Shown here: piece by piece, positions 43,442-51,112 of the stretch
Layout: every line of letters begins with the position of its first letter
Numbering within the stretch: the stretch's first letter is position 1
From: Pacificoceanicola sp049803835
Lineage (GTDB): Bacteria; Pseudomonadota; Alphaproteobacteria; Rhodobacterales; Rhodobacteraceae
Direction: 5' to 3'
DNA: 64,000 bases
Assembly (NCBI RefSeq): GCF_049803835.1
Contig: NZ_JBNAGK010000018.1
Location: forward strand, 33,054-97,053
Position numbers and translations under genes: made by a program
Notes under the pieces: generated by a model
What the model saw: only the letters and a program-made list of their open reading frames with translations
Told to the model about the DNA's origin: nothing
Databases searched by the model: none

Positions 43442-45271
43442 CTACTGGCCCTCCCACCACCATACATCAGGCTGGAAGCCGATCCAATCGCCATAGGCGG
43501 GGATCACCTCCGGGTAGTGCAGTTCGGCGACATGGGCGATGTAGCTGACATCGTATTGATCGTGGAACGGCACCGCATAGCGGCCCGCCATCAGCAGCCG
43601 GTCCAGGGCGCGGACGGACCCGATGTAATCGTCGCGGCTGGACGAATTCAGCATTGCGTCGATCATCGCGTCGACCGCCGGATCGCAGACACCCGCCGTG
43701 TTGCGCCCACCCGGTGCCTTGCCTGCTTCGCAGGACCAGTAGGCCTGCTGTTCGGTGCCCGGGCTGAGCGACATGCCGAAGCGGGTCGGGGTCACGTCGA
43801 ACTCGTAGTTCTCCATCCGGCCCCGGTACTGCGCATCGTCCACGGTGGTCACCGTGGTCTCGATGCCGAGTCGCTTCAGCCCCTCGACATAATTGTCCGC
43901 CATCGAGCCTTCCTCGGTGGACCCCTGCTTGAGCAGGATCTCCAGCGTGAAGGCGTCTCCCTCCGCGTTCTTCAGAACGCCGTCCTGCACGGTCCAGCCC
44001 GCCTCTTCCAGCAGGGCGGCGGCTTCGGCGATGTTCTTGCGGTTGCGCGCGGTGCCGTCGGAGACGGGCAGGGTGTAACCCTCCAGCGTGCCGGGCAGAA
44101 GCTCGGCGCTGTAAGGCTCCAGAAGCTCCGCCACACGCCCCGATGCCGCGCCGGGTTCCATCCCGAGGACCGACCCGCCGAAATAACTCTGGATGCGTTT
44201 CTTGCGGCTGCCGACGATGGTCTCGTTGACGTATTCGAAGTTGTAGGCGGTGATCAGCGCCTGCCGCACCCGCCAGTCCGCCAGCTTTTCCTTGCGGGTG
44301 TTCATCACGAAGCCGGTCATGCCGGTGGGTCGGGCGTTGGGGATCTCGGATTTCACCACCGCGCCGCTCTCGATGGCGGGAAAGCTGTATTGCTCGTCCC
44401 ACTTCACCGGATTGCTCTCGCGGTTTGAGTTCAGGATTCCCGCCTTGAAGGCCTCGAACTGCGCGGTGCCTTCGAGGAAGAATTCCATCCGGATCGTGTC
44501 GAGGTTCATCTGCCCGCGCATGAACGGCACGTCCTTGCCCCAGTAATCGGGGTTACGCGTCAGCTCCAGATACCGGCCTGCCTCGAAACGGGTGATGGTG
44601 TAGGGCGCGGTGCTGATCGGAATGACATCAAGACCGCTTTCGGTGAAATCCTTGTCGTCCCATTGCGCCTTTTGCAGCACCGGCCAAAGTCCGATGATGA
44701 GCGCCAGTTCGCGATTGTCCTCGTTGAAGGTGAATTTCACCGAGCGCTCGCCGGTTTTCTCCATGCTCGCGACCTGGGCCCAGACGCCGGTGTAACGGGC
44801 CACGCCATCGGCGCCGAGAGTGCCGAGGCTTTCATAGGTCCACATCACGTCGTCGACGGTCACGGGGCTGCCGTCGGAGAATTTTGCCTCCGGCCTGAGC
44901 GTGAACTCCACCCACTCCCGATTCGGCCCGACCTCGATGGATTCGGCCAGAAGACCGTAGAGCGCGAAAGGTTCGTCCCAGTTGCGGCCCATCAGGCTCT
45001 CGAAAGCGAGATAGCGCAATTGCCACGGAGTCTTGCCCTTGCGGATGAACGGATTGAAGCTGTCGAAGGTGCCGACCTCGCCGGTAACGATAGTGCCGCC
45101 CTTGGGCGCATCCGGGTTGGCATAGGGCAAGGACACAAAATCCGGTGGCAACTGCGGCTCGCCATACATAGCTATGCCATGCTTCGGTTCTGCACCTGCG
45201 AAGGAGGCGGAGAGAATCAGCGGCAAAGCCGTGCCGACGAAACCGAGGCTTCGGAAAAAGTTTAGCTGCAT
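43442..45271 (-). CDS. ABC peptide-binding protein (YejA-like, SBP_bac_5)
   Basis: A 609-residue periplasmic receptor of the oligopeptide/nickel-binding family. A signal peptide ('LGFVGTALPLILSASFAGA') is followed by 'KHGIAMYGEPQLPPDFVSLPYANPDAPKGGTI', the opening typical of the YejA subgroup, and by 'LLAESIEVGPNREWVEFTLRPEAKFSDGSPVTVDDVMWTYE', the signature region of the family. Further motifs include 'RNPDYWGKD' and 'FGMSLSPGTEQQAYWSCEAGKAPGGRN'. YejA works with YejBEF to import peptides, including microcin C in E. coli; the permease and ATPase genes are not adjacent here. A small RNA is predicted 115 bases upstream on the other strand. Confidence 0.92.
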   Translation of the reverse strand: MQLNFFRSLGFVGTALPLILSASFAGAEPKHGIAMYGEPQLPPDFVSLPYANPDAPKGGTIVTGEVGTFDSFNPFIRKGKTPWQLRYLAFESLMGRNWDEPFALYGLLAESIEVGPNREWVEFTLRPEAKFSDGSPVTVDDVMWTYESLGTLGADGVARYTGVWAQVASMEKTGERSVKFTFNEDNRELALIIGLWPVLQKAQWDDKDFTESGLDVIPISTAPYTITRFEAGRYLELTRNPDYWGKDVPFMRGQMNLDTIRMEFFLEGTAQFEAFKAGILNSNRESNPVKWDEQYSFPAIESGAVVKSEIPNARPTGMTGFVMNTRKEKLADWRVRQALITAYNFEYVNETIVGSRKKRIQSYFGGSVLGMEPGAASGRVAELLEPYSAELLPGTLEGYTLPVSDGTARNRKNIAEAAALLEEAGWTVQDGVLKNAEGDAFTLEILLKQGSTEEGSMADNYVEGLKRLGIETTVTTVDDAQYRGRMENYEFDVTPTRFGMSLSPGTEQQAYWSCEAGKAPGGRNTAGVCDPAVDAMIDAMLNSSSRDDYIGSVRALDRLLMAGRYAVPFHDQYDVSYIAHVAELHYPEVIPAYGDWIGFQPDVWWWEGQ

Positions 45272-45350
45272 TTTGAAGACAATCCTCTACCGCCCTTTGT
45301 TTATTGGCGCTGACCGTAACTGGGCTTTTACGCCTTTTCAAACTTTTACC

Positions 45351-45379
45351 TTGGACTCGGGCGCGGATTTGCTTATAAA
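45351..45379 (+). promoter_or_regulatory. Sigma-70 type promoter of a small RNA
   Basis: TTGGAC (45351-45356) and TATAAA (45374-45379) are separated by exactly 17 bases. This is one of the best -35/-10 pairs in the window and has no open frame behind it, only a short stretch that ends in a strong terminator. Transcription should begin near 45386. Confidence 0.75.
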
Positions 45380-45385
45380 GAACTC

Positions 45386-45459
45386 ACTGCTCGATAGGTT
45401 TCTTGCCTGTATGAAACCTGCCTCAATGACTGAACCCCGGCTTCGGCCGGGGTTTTTTT
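45386..45459 (+). ncRNA. Candidate small RNA, about 74 nt
   Basis: The predicted RNA starts near 45386 and ends in the T-run at 45453-45459. It would fold as a short unpaired leader, a first hairpin with a 7-bp stem (AGGTTTC at 45396-45402 with GAAACCT at 45413-45419) and a 10-base loop, a 13-base linker, and a 7-bp C/G terminator stem capped by the extra-stable C(UUCG)G tetraloop (45435-45452). No ribosome site or open frame longer than a few codons is present. Size and layout suit an Hfq-type trans-acting sRNA whose loop or linker pairs with target mRNAs; the target and identity are unknown. It lies between the divergent yejA-like and hydroxybutyrate dehydrogenase genes. Confidence 0.7.
45433..45459 (+). 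terminator. UUCG-capped rho-independent terminator
   Basis: A perfect 7-bp stem (45435-45441 with 45446-45452), extended by two A-T pairs, encloses TTCG and is followed by seven T residues. It belongs to the small RNA at 45386-45459, since no protein gene precedes it on this strand. Confidence 0.9.
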
Positions 45460-45598
45460 CTGTCCGCGTCTTATCCGGGTTGCGGGTTGTTCGTCCTCGT
45501 CAAAAGCGCGGGAATGCCTTCAAATATTGGTGCTTTCCCTTCCCAAGGCGGATGGCTGCGCATACCTTCGCCGCAAAGCAGCATAGAAAGGCACTGCC

Positions 45599-46372
45599 AT
45601 GACACTGAAAGGCAAAACCGCAATCGTGACCGGCTCGAACTCGGGAATCGGTTTGGGAATCGCGCACGAAATGGCCCGCGCCGGCGCCTCCGTGGTGATC
45701 AATTCCTTCACCGATCGCGATGAAGATCATGCGCTTGCCGCCGAGATCGCGAAAGAGCACGGCGTCGATGTGCGCTACATCAAGGCGGACATGTCCAAGG
45801 GCGAAGAGTGCCGCGCGCTGATCGAACAGGCCGGTGCCTGCGACATCCTCGTCAACAATGCCGGCATCCAGCACGTTGCACCGATCGACGAATTCCCGAT
45901 GGACAAGTGGAATGCGATCATCGCGATCAATCTCAACTCCGCCTTTCACACCACCGCCGCCGCTTTGCCGCTGATGCGCAAGGCCGGGTGGGGCAGGGTG
46001 ATCAACATCGCTTCCGCCCATGGCCTGACGGCCTCGCCCTACAAGTCCGCCTACGTTGCCGCCAAACACGGCATCGTCGGCATGACCAAGGTCGTGGCGC
46101 TGGAGACCGCGCGCGAGCCGATCACCGCCAACGCCATCTGCCCCGGCTATGTGCTGACCCCGTTGGTCGAGGCGCAGATTCCCGACACCATGGAGAAATA
46201 CGGCATGGACCGCGACGAAGTCATCGAAAAGGTCATGCTCGAGCGCCAGCCGTCAAAGGAATTCGCGACGGTCGAGCAACTCGGTGGCACTGCCGTCTTC
46301 CTGTGCTCGGACGCCGCGGCACAGATCACCGGCACCACGATCAGCGTCGATGGCGGCTGGACCGCGCTCTGA
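45599..46372 (+). CDS. bdhA: 3-hydroxybutyrate dehydrogenase
   Basis: A 257-residue SDR enzyme that oxidises D-3-hydroxybutyrate to acetoacetate with NAD+, part of polyhydroxybutyrate and ketone body use. The subfamily is recognised by 'GKTAIVTGSNSGIGLGIAHEMARAGASVVINSF', 'DILVNNAGIQHVAPIDEFPMDKWNAIIAINLNSAFH', 'INIASAHGLTASPYKSAYVAAKHGIVG' (catalytic Ser, Tyr, Lys) and 'NAICPGYVLTPLVEAQIPD', with the closing 'TISVDGGWTAL'. The Gln and Lys-type substrate contacts of characterised enzymes appear conserved. The gene is followed by a strong hairpin terminator and then a patatin-like gene. No PHB synthase or depolymerase gene is in the window. Confidence 0.93.
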   Translation: MTLKGKTAIVTGSNSGIGLGIAHEMARAGASVVINSFTDRDEDHALAAEIAKEHGVDVRYIKADMSKGEECRALIEQAGACDILVNNAGIQHVAPIDEFPMDKWNAIIAINLNSAFHTTAAALPLMRKAGWGRVINIASAHGLTASPYKSAYVAAKHGIVGMTKVVALETAREPITANAICPGYVLTPLVEAQIPDTMEKYGMDRDEVIEKVMLERQPSKEFATVEQLGGTAVFLCSDAAAQITGTTISVDGGWTAL

Positions 46373-46379
46373 CCGCGCT

Positions 46380-46410
46380 GGCGGCCCGGACAGACGGGCC
46401 GCCCATTTTT
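46380..46410 (+). terminator. Terminator or attenuator between bdhA and the patatin gene
   Basis: GGCGGCCCG (46380-46388) and CGGGCCGCC (46395-46403) form a perfect 9-bp stem with loop GACAGA, followed by CATTTTT. It begins 7 bases after the bdhA stop and ends just before the patatin gene's leader, so most bdhA transcripts should stop here. Confidence 0.85.
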
Positions 46411-46432
46411 CATGACAGCGAAAGGCAAGGCC

Positions 46433-47473
46433 ATGACCAGCCCGGTCCGCATCAATCTCGCCCTGCAAGGCGGCGGGGCGCACGGCGCCTTTACCTGGGG
46501 GGTCGTGGATCGGCTGCTCGAGGAAACGGGCATTGAAATCGCGGCGATGTCCGGAACCTCCGCAGGGGCGCTGAACGGTGCCGCCATCAAGACCGGCCTG
46601 GTGGAGGGCGGGCGCCAGGCGGCGCGGGACAAACTCGAATGGCTTTGGGAGCAGATTGGCGCGCTGGACGACATGACGCTGCCGGTCTGGATGCAGGCCT
46701 TTCTGCCGGAGCCTGGCCTGGTTTCGAAAAGTCTGGAATATTCACTGCCCTATGTCATGGGTGAGGCCCTGACGCGGGTCTTCTCGCCGTATTCGTCCGG
46801 CCCGTTCTACCGCAATCCGCTGGAACGCATCGTCGCGCAGTTCGATTTCGACAAGGTCTGCCACCACCACGGCCCGGCCTTCTTCGTCTGCGCCACCCAG
46901 GTGCGTAGCGGCAAGATCCGAATATTCAACGAGAAAAATCTGACCGGCGCGGCCATCCTCGCCTCCGCCTGCCTGCCGACACTGTTTCAGGCGGTGGAAC
47001 TGCCGGACCCGGAAAGCGGCGAGATCGAGGCGTTCTGGGACGGCGGCTATACCGGCAACCCGGCCTTGTTTCCCTTGTTCGAGGCGAAATATCCGGATGA
47101 CATTCTCGTGGTGAACATCAACCCGCTGCACCGTGAGGCCATCCCGGTAACGCCTCCGGAAATCCAGAACCGGATCAACGAGATCAGTTTCAATTCCTCG
47201 CTTCTTCGGGAACTCAGGGCCATCGATTTCGTCCAACGGTTGCTGGCCGATGGCTCGATCCGATCTGGCCGCATGAAGAACGTGCGCGTGCACATGATCT
47301 CGGACGATGCCCTGATGAACAGGCTCTCCGTTGCCACCAAGACCGTGCCGGTGGCGTCGGTCCTGTCACAACTCAAGCTGGCCGGACGCCGCGCCGCCGG
47401 GGCATTTCTGGACAACCACATGGACGATCTGGGCAAGCGTCAGACGGCGGACCTGCGGGATATGTTTGGCTGA
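46433..47473 (+). CDS. Patatin-like phospholipase
   Basis: A 346-residue serine acyl hydrolase. The start at 46433 is preferred because AAGGCAAGG precedes it; an ATG 21 bases upstream lies right behind the terminator. The catalytic dyad is intact: oxyanion loop 'LALQGGGAHGAFTWG', nucleophile Ser in 'MSGTSAGALNGAAI' (GxSxG) and Asp in 'FWDGGYTGNPAL' (DGG). Patatins release fatty acids from phospholipids, and some relatives degrade polyhydroxyalkanoate. The repeated pairing of this gene type with hydroxybutyrate dehydrogenase in Rhodobacteraceae, as I recall it, raises a link with PHB turnover, but this is not proven. No signal peptide is seen, so it is probably cytoplasmic. Confidence 0.9.
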   Translation: MTSPVRINLALQGGGAHGAFTWGVVDRLLEETGIEIAAMSGTSAGALNGAAIKTGLVEGGRQAARDKLEWLWEQIGALDDMTLPVWMQAFLPEPGLVSKSLEYSLPYVMGEALTRVFSPYSSGPFYRNPLERIVAQFDFDKVCHHHGPAFFVCATQVRSGKIRIFNEKNLTGAAILASACLPTLFQAVELPDPESGEIEAFWDGGYTGNPALFPLFEAKYPDDILVVNINPLHREAIPVTPPEIQNRINEISFNSSLLRELRAIDFVQRLLADGSIRSGRMKNVRVHMISDDALMNRLSVATKTVPVASVLSQLKLAGRRAAGAFLDNHMDDLGKRQTADLRDMFG

Positions 47474-47544
47474 CATCGTGCAGAAACTGACCCGTTTCCG
47501 CTTCGATCCGCTACAAATAGCCCTCAATCATGCGCGAAACGTCC

Positions 47545-48243
47545 TCAGGACGCCTTCTTGAGCTGCGCTTCGATCGCCTGTTTGGCCTTTTCGCCATTCG
47601 GATAGACAAGTCCGGCCGAAATCACGAGCTTCGCCGCATCCTCGATGCTCATGTCCAGCTCGATGACATCCTCCTGCGGGAAGAACAGCAGGAAACCGGA
47701 TGTCGGGTTCGGCGTCGTCGGCACGAAAACCGACACAAGACCACCCATCGACGGGGCCTTCTCCGCGATTTCGCCCTTGGTGTCCGTGGAAATGAAGGCC
47801 ACCGCCCAGATACCCTTACGCGGGTACTCGATCAGGCAGGCCTTCTCGAAACTCCGTTCGCTCTGGGCAAAGACGGTCTCGGCGATCTGTTTGATCCCGG
47901 AGTAGATGGAGCGCACGACCGGCGTGCGGTCGACGAGACTTTCACCGAACCGGATCAGGGACCGCCCGATCAGCCCCTTGGCGACCCAGCCGACGATGAT
48001 CGTGAACAGAAAGAGGAAAATGACCCCGATGCCGCGCAGGTTGATGCCGATGTATTCCTCGGGGTTGAGGTTTGCCGGCACCAGCGGCAATACGAATCCG
48101 TCGATCCAGCCGAATACCTTCCAGACCAGCCAGATCGTCAGACCGATCGGCATGATCACGACGAGCCCCGTCAGGAAGCTGGCCCGCAGGCTGGAAAACA
48201 GGCCCGGGCGTTTGGGTTCTTGATCGAACGGCGAGGTCGTCAT
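47545..48243 (-). CDS. DUF502 family membrane protein
   Basis: A 232-residue inner-membrane protein of the DUF502 family. Two helices are clear: 'ASFLTGLVVIMPIGLTIWLVWKVFGWI' and 'GIGVIFLFLFTIIVGWVAKGLIG'. The conserved family motif follows: 'DRTPVVRSIYSGIKQIAETVFAQSERSFEKACLIEYPRKGIWAVAFIS', with 'VFVPTTPNPTSGFLLFFPQEDVIELDMSIEDAAKLVISAGLV' in the C-terminal domain. Function is unknown. Homologues are common next to recG in many alphaproteobacteria, but here the gene stands alone between convergent patatin and psuG genes. No strong ribosome site precedes the ATG at 48243. Confidence 0.88.
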   Translation of the reverse strand: MTTSPFDQEPKRPGLFSSLRASFLTGLVVIMPIGLTIWLVWKVFGWIDGFVLPLVPANLNPEEYIGINLRGIGVIFLFLFTIIVGWVAKGLIGRSLIRFGESLVDRTPVVRSIYSGIKQIAETVFAQSERSFEKACLIEYPRKGIWAVAFISTDTKGEIAEKAPSMGGLVSVFVPTTPNPTSGFLLFFPQEDVIELDMSIEDAAKLVISAGLVYPNGEKAKQAIEAQLKKAS

Positions 48244-48310
48244 CGGGGTGGTACTCGGCTGGCAGAACAGTCACATAGCTAAGCGTTGCGCCCCCGCGCC
48301 ACAATGGCTG

Positions 48311-49243
48311 TTATGCCGATCTGCTCATTTCACTCCGCAAACCGCACATTTCCCGGGCGATTTCCGCCCCGAGCCGGGCATTGTTGAGGACAAGCGCGAT
48401 ATTCGCGGTGAGCGACCGGCCTTCCGTCAGTTCGAAGATCCGCTGGAGAAGGTAGGGGGTGACCTGCTTGCCGCGGATGCCATGGGCGTCGGCATCGGCG
48501 GTCGCCTGCTCGATGATCGGTGCCATGACCGCGTGCGGGATCTCGTCATCTGCGGGGATCGGATTTGCTACGAGTTGCCCCCCGGGCAGGCCAAGCGACA
48601 GGCGCATCAGCTGCGCGCGGGCAATGTCGCGGACGCTGTCCATGCGCAGCGGCGCCTTGTGACCGGCGGAGCGCGACCAGAAGGCGGGCAGGTCGTCCTG
48701 TCCGAAGGCGATGGTCGGAACACCAAGGGTTTCAAGGACTTCGAGCGTCTTGGGCAGGTCGAGGATAGCCTTGGCACCAGCCGCGATGACGGTCACTGGG
48801 CTCTGCGCCAGCTCCTGCAGATCGGCGGAGACGTCGAAGCTTTCCTCGGCTCCCTTGTGCACGCCGCCGATGCCGCCGGTGGCGAAGACTGTGATTCCGG
48901 CGAGCCTTGCCGCGATCATCGTCGCCGCCACGGTGGTGGCGCCGGTTTTGCCCGTCGCCATGCAGACCGCCATATCGGCGCGGCTGAGCTTGGCCACATT
49001 CCTCGCCTGCGCAAGCGCGACCAGCTGCGCATCGGTGAGGCCGACGTGGAGCGTGCCTTCAATGACTGCGATCGTTGCCGGCGTCGCGCCGCCCCGACGG
49101 ATCGTGTCTTCGACCTTCCTCGCCATCTCGAGGTTCTGGGGCCACGGCATTCCGTGCGTGATAATGGTCGATTCAAGCGCGACAACCGGGTCTCCGGCGT
49201 CCAATGCTGCACGAACTTCGGGCGATGCAGTATAAAGGCTCAT
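48311..49243 (-). CDS. psuG: Pseudouridine-5'-phosphate glycosidase
   Basis: A 310-residue enzyme that splits pseudouridine 5'-phosphate into uracil and ribose 5-phosphate, breaking an unusual C-C glycosidic bond. The family is recognised by 'VVALESTIITHGMPWPQNLEMARKVE', 'VIEGTLHVGLT', 'KLSRADMAVCMATGKTGATTVAATM' (catalytic Lys region), 'GIGGVHKGAEESFDVSADLQEL' and 'VANPIPADDEIP'. Length is normal. The start at 49243 overlaps the stop of the kinase gene by four bases (ATGA), so the kinase-glycosidase pair is translationally coupled in pathway order. Together they recycle pseudouridine from RNA breakdown. No dedicated transporter gene is adjacent. Confidence 0.93.
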   Translation of the reverse strand: MSLYTASPEVRAALDAGDPVVALESTIITHGMPWPQNLEMARKVEDTIRRGGATPATIAVIEGTLHVGLTDAQLVALAQARNVAKLSRADMAVCMATGKTGATTVAATMIAARLAGITVFATGGIGGVHKGAEESFDVSADLQELAQSPVTVIAAGAKAILDLPKTLEVLETLGVPTIAFGQDDLPAFWSRSAGHKAPLRMDSVRDIARAQLMRLSLGLPGGQLVANPIPADDEIPHAVMAPIIEQATADADAHGIRGKQVTPYLLQRIFELTEGRSLTANIALVLNNARLGAEIAREMCGLRSEMSRSA

Positions 49244-50133
49244 AGGGCGATTTCTCCTGAGACATAGGCGGCCGTGGTCTCGAGCGCGAAGTCTAGCGCG
49301 TCCGACCGGGACAGGCCGCGCCGCTCGCCCGCCATATGGGCGGCCATGAACGTGTCGCCCGCACCAGTGACGCGGGTAACATGGACTTCCGGCGGGCGTT
49401 CCGCGATGACCGATTGACCATTGGCGTCGGCGCAGCTTTCGCGGCCATTTGTGACGATGGCGCGGAAGGCACCGCGTTCCGCAAGGTGGGCGGCGGCTTC
49501 CGGTGCGCTGGAAAACGCGGTTCCGCACAGCAGGCCGGCTTCCTCGAGGTTGACATAGAGCGTGCCCCGCCCGGCCAGCAGGAACGGGCGCAGACGTTCA
49601 GCTTTGCCTGGAGACGCCGGGGCTATGCGAAGGTCAGCGCGGGCAAAGGCGGGATCGGTGCTGATCTCGGCAAGCAATGTCTCGGTCAGGTTGCCGTCGA
49701 GGGCGATCTGTCCGCGATAGGGCTTCTCCGCGCTGCCCAGCGCACCATTGCGCAGCGGAGCCAGGATGCGCCCGCCTGCGGTTTCCAGGGAATGCGCGTC
49801 GGCGATGGCCGCGACCAGTCCCCCGGGCGCTTCGATGGCCATGTAGATATCCGTGGGCAGATCGTCAGAACGGTGCACATGCGCTGTCTCGAGACCAAGC
49901 CCGGCGCAACGGGCCATGAGTTCGTCCCCCTCCGGGTCCTTGCCGATGGCGGTCAGAAGGATCGGGCGCATGCCAAAGCGGCTGAGGGTCATGGCGATGT
50001 TCAGTGCCACGCCGCCAGGGATGCGCGTGATGCGTCCGGGCACATCGTTGCCGGGCTTCATCTCGCTGAACGTGCGGCCGATCACGTCCCAGAGGGCGGA
50101 GCCGATGCAGAGGATTTCAGGTTCGCTGGACAT
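49240..50133 (-). CDS. psuK: Pseudouridine kinase (PfkB family)
   Basis: A 297-residue PfkB-family sugar kinase that phosphorylates pseudouridine for PsuG. The N-terminal motif 'GSALWDVIGRT' and 'GGVALNIAMTLSRFGM' resemble PfkB signature 1, and the catalytic C-terminal signature is 'VTRVTGAGDTFMAAH' with the essential Asp in 'GAGD'. The assignment as pseudouridine kinase rests mainly on the four-base overlap with psuG. The ATG at 50133 gives the usual N-terminus ('SSEPEILCIGSALWD'), though its ribosome site is weak; an upstream GTG at 50160 is the alternative. It is the first gene of the two-gene operon. Confidence 0.85.
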   Translation of the reverse strand: MSSEPEILCIGSALWDVIGRTFSEMKPGNDVPGRITRIPGGVALNIAMTLSRFGMRPILLTAIGKDPEGDELMARCAGLGLETAHVHRSDDLPTDIYMAIEAPGGLVAAIADAHSLETAGGRILAPLRNGALGSAEKPYRGQIALDGNLTETLLAEISTDPAFARADLRIAPASPGKAERLRPFLLAGRGTLYVNLEEAGLLCGTAFSSAPEAAAHLAERGAFRAIVTNGRESCADANGQSVIAERPPEVHVTRVTGAGDTFMAAHMAGERRGLSRSDALDFALETTAAYVSGEIAL

Positions 50134-50239
50134 GCGGCTGTTTTGACCTGCGCGGCGCACCGGCGCAAGACCCGGGCATCAAGTGCCCGTTTTCGTGCCG
50201 AGACGGACCATCAATCTGGCCATTCATGCAGGAAATTCC

Positions 50240-51112
50240 CTAAATCGTGCGTAAATTTCCCTCGGTGTCGATCACGATCAAGCGCCGGAGCCTCGCGTCC
50301 GACTTGAGTTGCCGCAGACGGGGCAGGGGCATGAACACCGCGGCGGTCGACAGCGCATCCGCGACGGCGGCCTCGGTCGCCTCGATGGTCACGGTAGACC
50401 AGAGCGGTCTCTCACCGTGCGGGCCAAGGATATGCCCCTGATCGCCGAGGCGGAGCGCGCCGGGACTGGAGGTCGCGACGGCGCTCTCTGTCAGGGTCAC
50501 GTGACCCTGTAGGCCGAACACCGGATCGGACACACCAAGTCGATACGGCCCGCCGAGCGCCGCGAACTCGCCGATATTGACCAGCGCCTGTGTGAAGCCG
50601 CGCTTGCGCAGGGCGCCTCGTATGAGGTCAGTCGCATAGCCTTGCGCAATGCCGTTGAAGGTGAGTTCTTGCCCCGGGCCCAGATGGATTTCACCAGAAA
50701 ATCCGTGCCTTACGCGATCCCAGCCGATCAGGGTGCGGGCTGGCTCGGGATCTCGACCCTGGGCAAGCGCGTCCCACAAGGGCTGCACCGTCGGATCGAA
50801 GAGGCCGTTCGTCAGGCGATGTGCGCGGTCGGCTTGATCGAGCAAACCCCGGAACAGGCCGGGCGCGACGAGGCGGCCGGTGCGGTTGAGTCGCGAGAGC
50901 CGCGAGTCCGGGCGGTAAAGGCTGAAATGAGTTTCAACGTCTTCCAGCCACGCCGGAATATCAGCCAGTGCCGCCTGAACGGCCTCCTTCGGTCCCTGCA
51001 AGCTCACCGAGACATCCGCGCCAAGCGCCTGTCCCCGCCAGACATCGGCAATGGCGATGTGCGGCGCGCAGGCGAAGGCCGCTGAGAGCGTGAGGAATCG
51101 GCGGCGGTTCAT
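50240..51112 (-). CDS. apbE: FAD:protein FMN transferase (ApbE family)
   Basis: A 290-residue ApbE protein that attaches FMN from FAD to a Thr of a target flavoprotein in the periplasm. The N-terminal 'RRFLTLSAAFACAPHIAIA' is a signal, likely Tat-type. Family motifs include 'GQALGADVSVSL', 'RPDSRLSRLNRTG', 'LTFNGIAQGYATDLI', 'ALVNIGEFAALGG' (flavin site) and 'AVATSSPGALRLGDQGHILGPHG' with 'VTIEATEAAVADALSTAAVF', which carries the metal-binding Asp/Thr region. The gene starts inside the stop of the nosR-like gene (ATGA), so the target is almost certainly that protein. This corresponds to NosX of denitrifiers, which serves NosR in the same way. Confidence 0.92.
   Translation of the reverse strand: MNRRRFLTLSAAFACAPHIAIADVWRGQALGADVSVSLQGPKEAVQAALADIPAWLEDVETHFSLYRPDSRLSRLNRTGRLVAPGLFRGLLDQADRAHRLTNGLFDPTVQPLWDALAQGRDPEPARTLIGWDRVRHGFSGEIHLGPGQELTFNGIAQGYATDLIRGALRKRGFTQALVNIGEFAALGGPYRLGVSDPVFGLQGHVTLTESAVATSSPGALRLGDQGHILGPHGERPLWSTVTIEATEAAVADALSTAAVFMPLPRLRQLKSDARLRRLIVIDTEGNLRTI

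Noticed and set aside
46412..46433. The upstream ATG at 46412 as start of the patatin gene.
   Set aside because: It directly follows the terminator T-run and lacks a ribosome site, while the ATG at 46433 has a good AAGG-type site.
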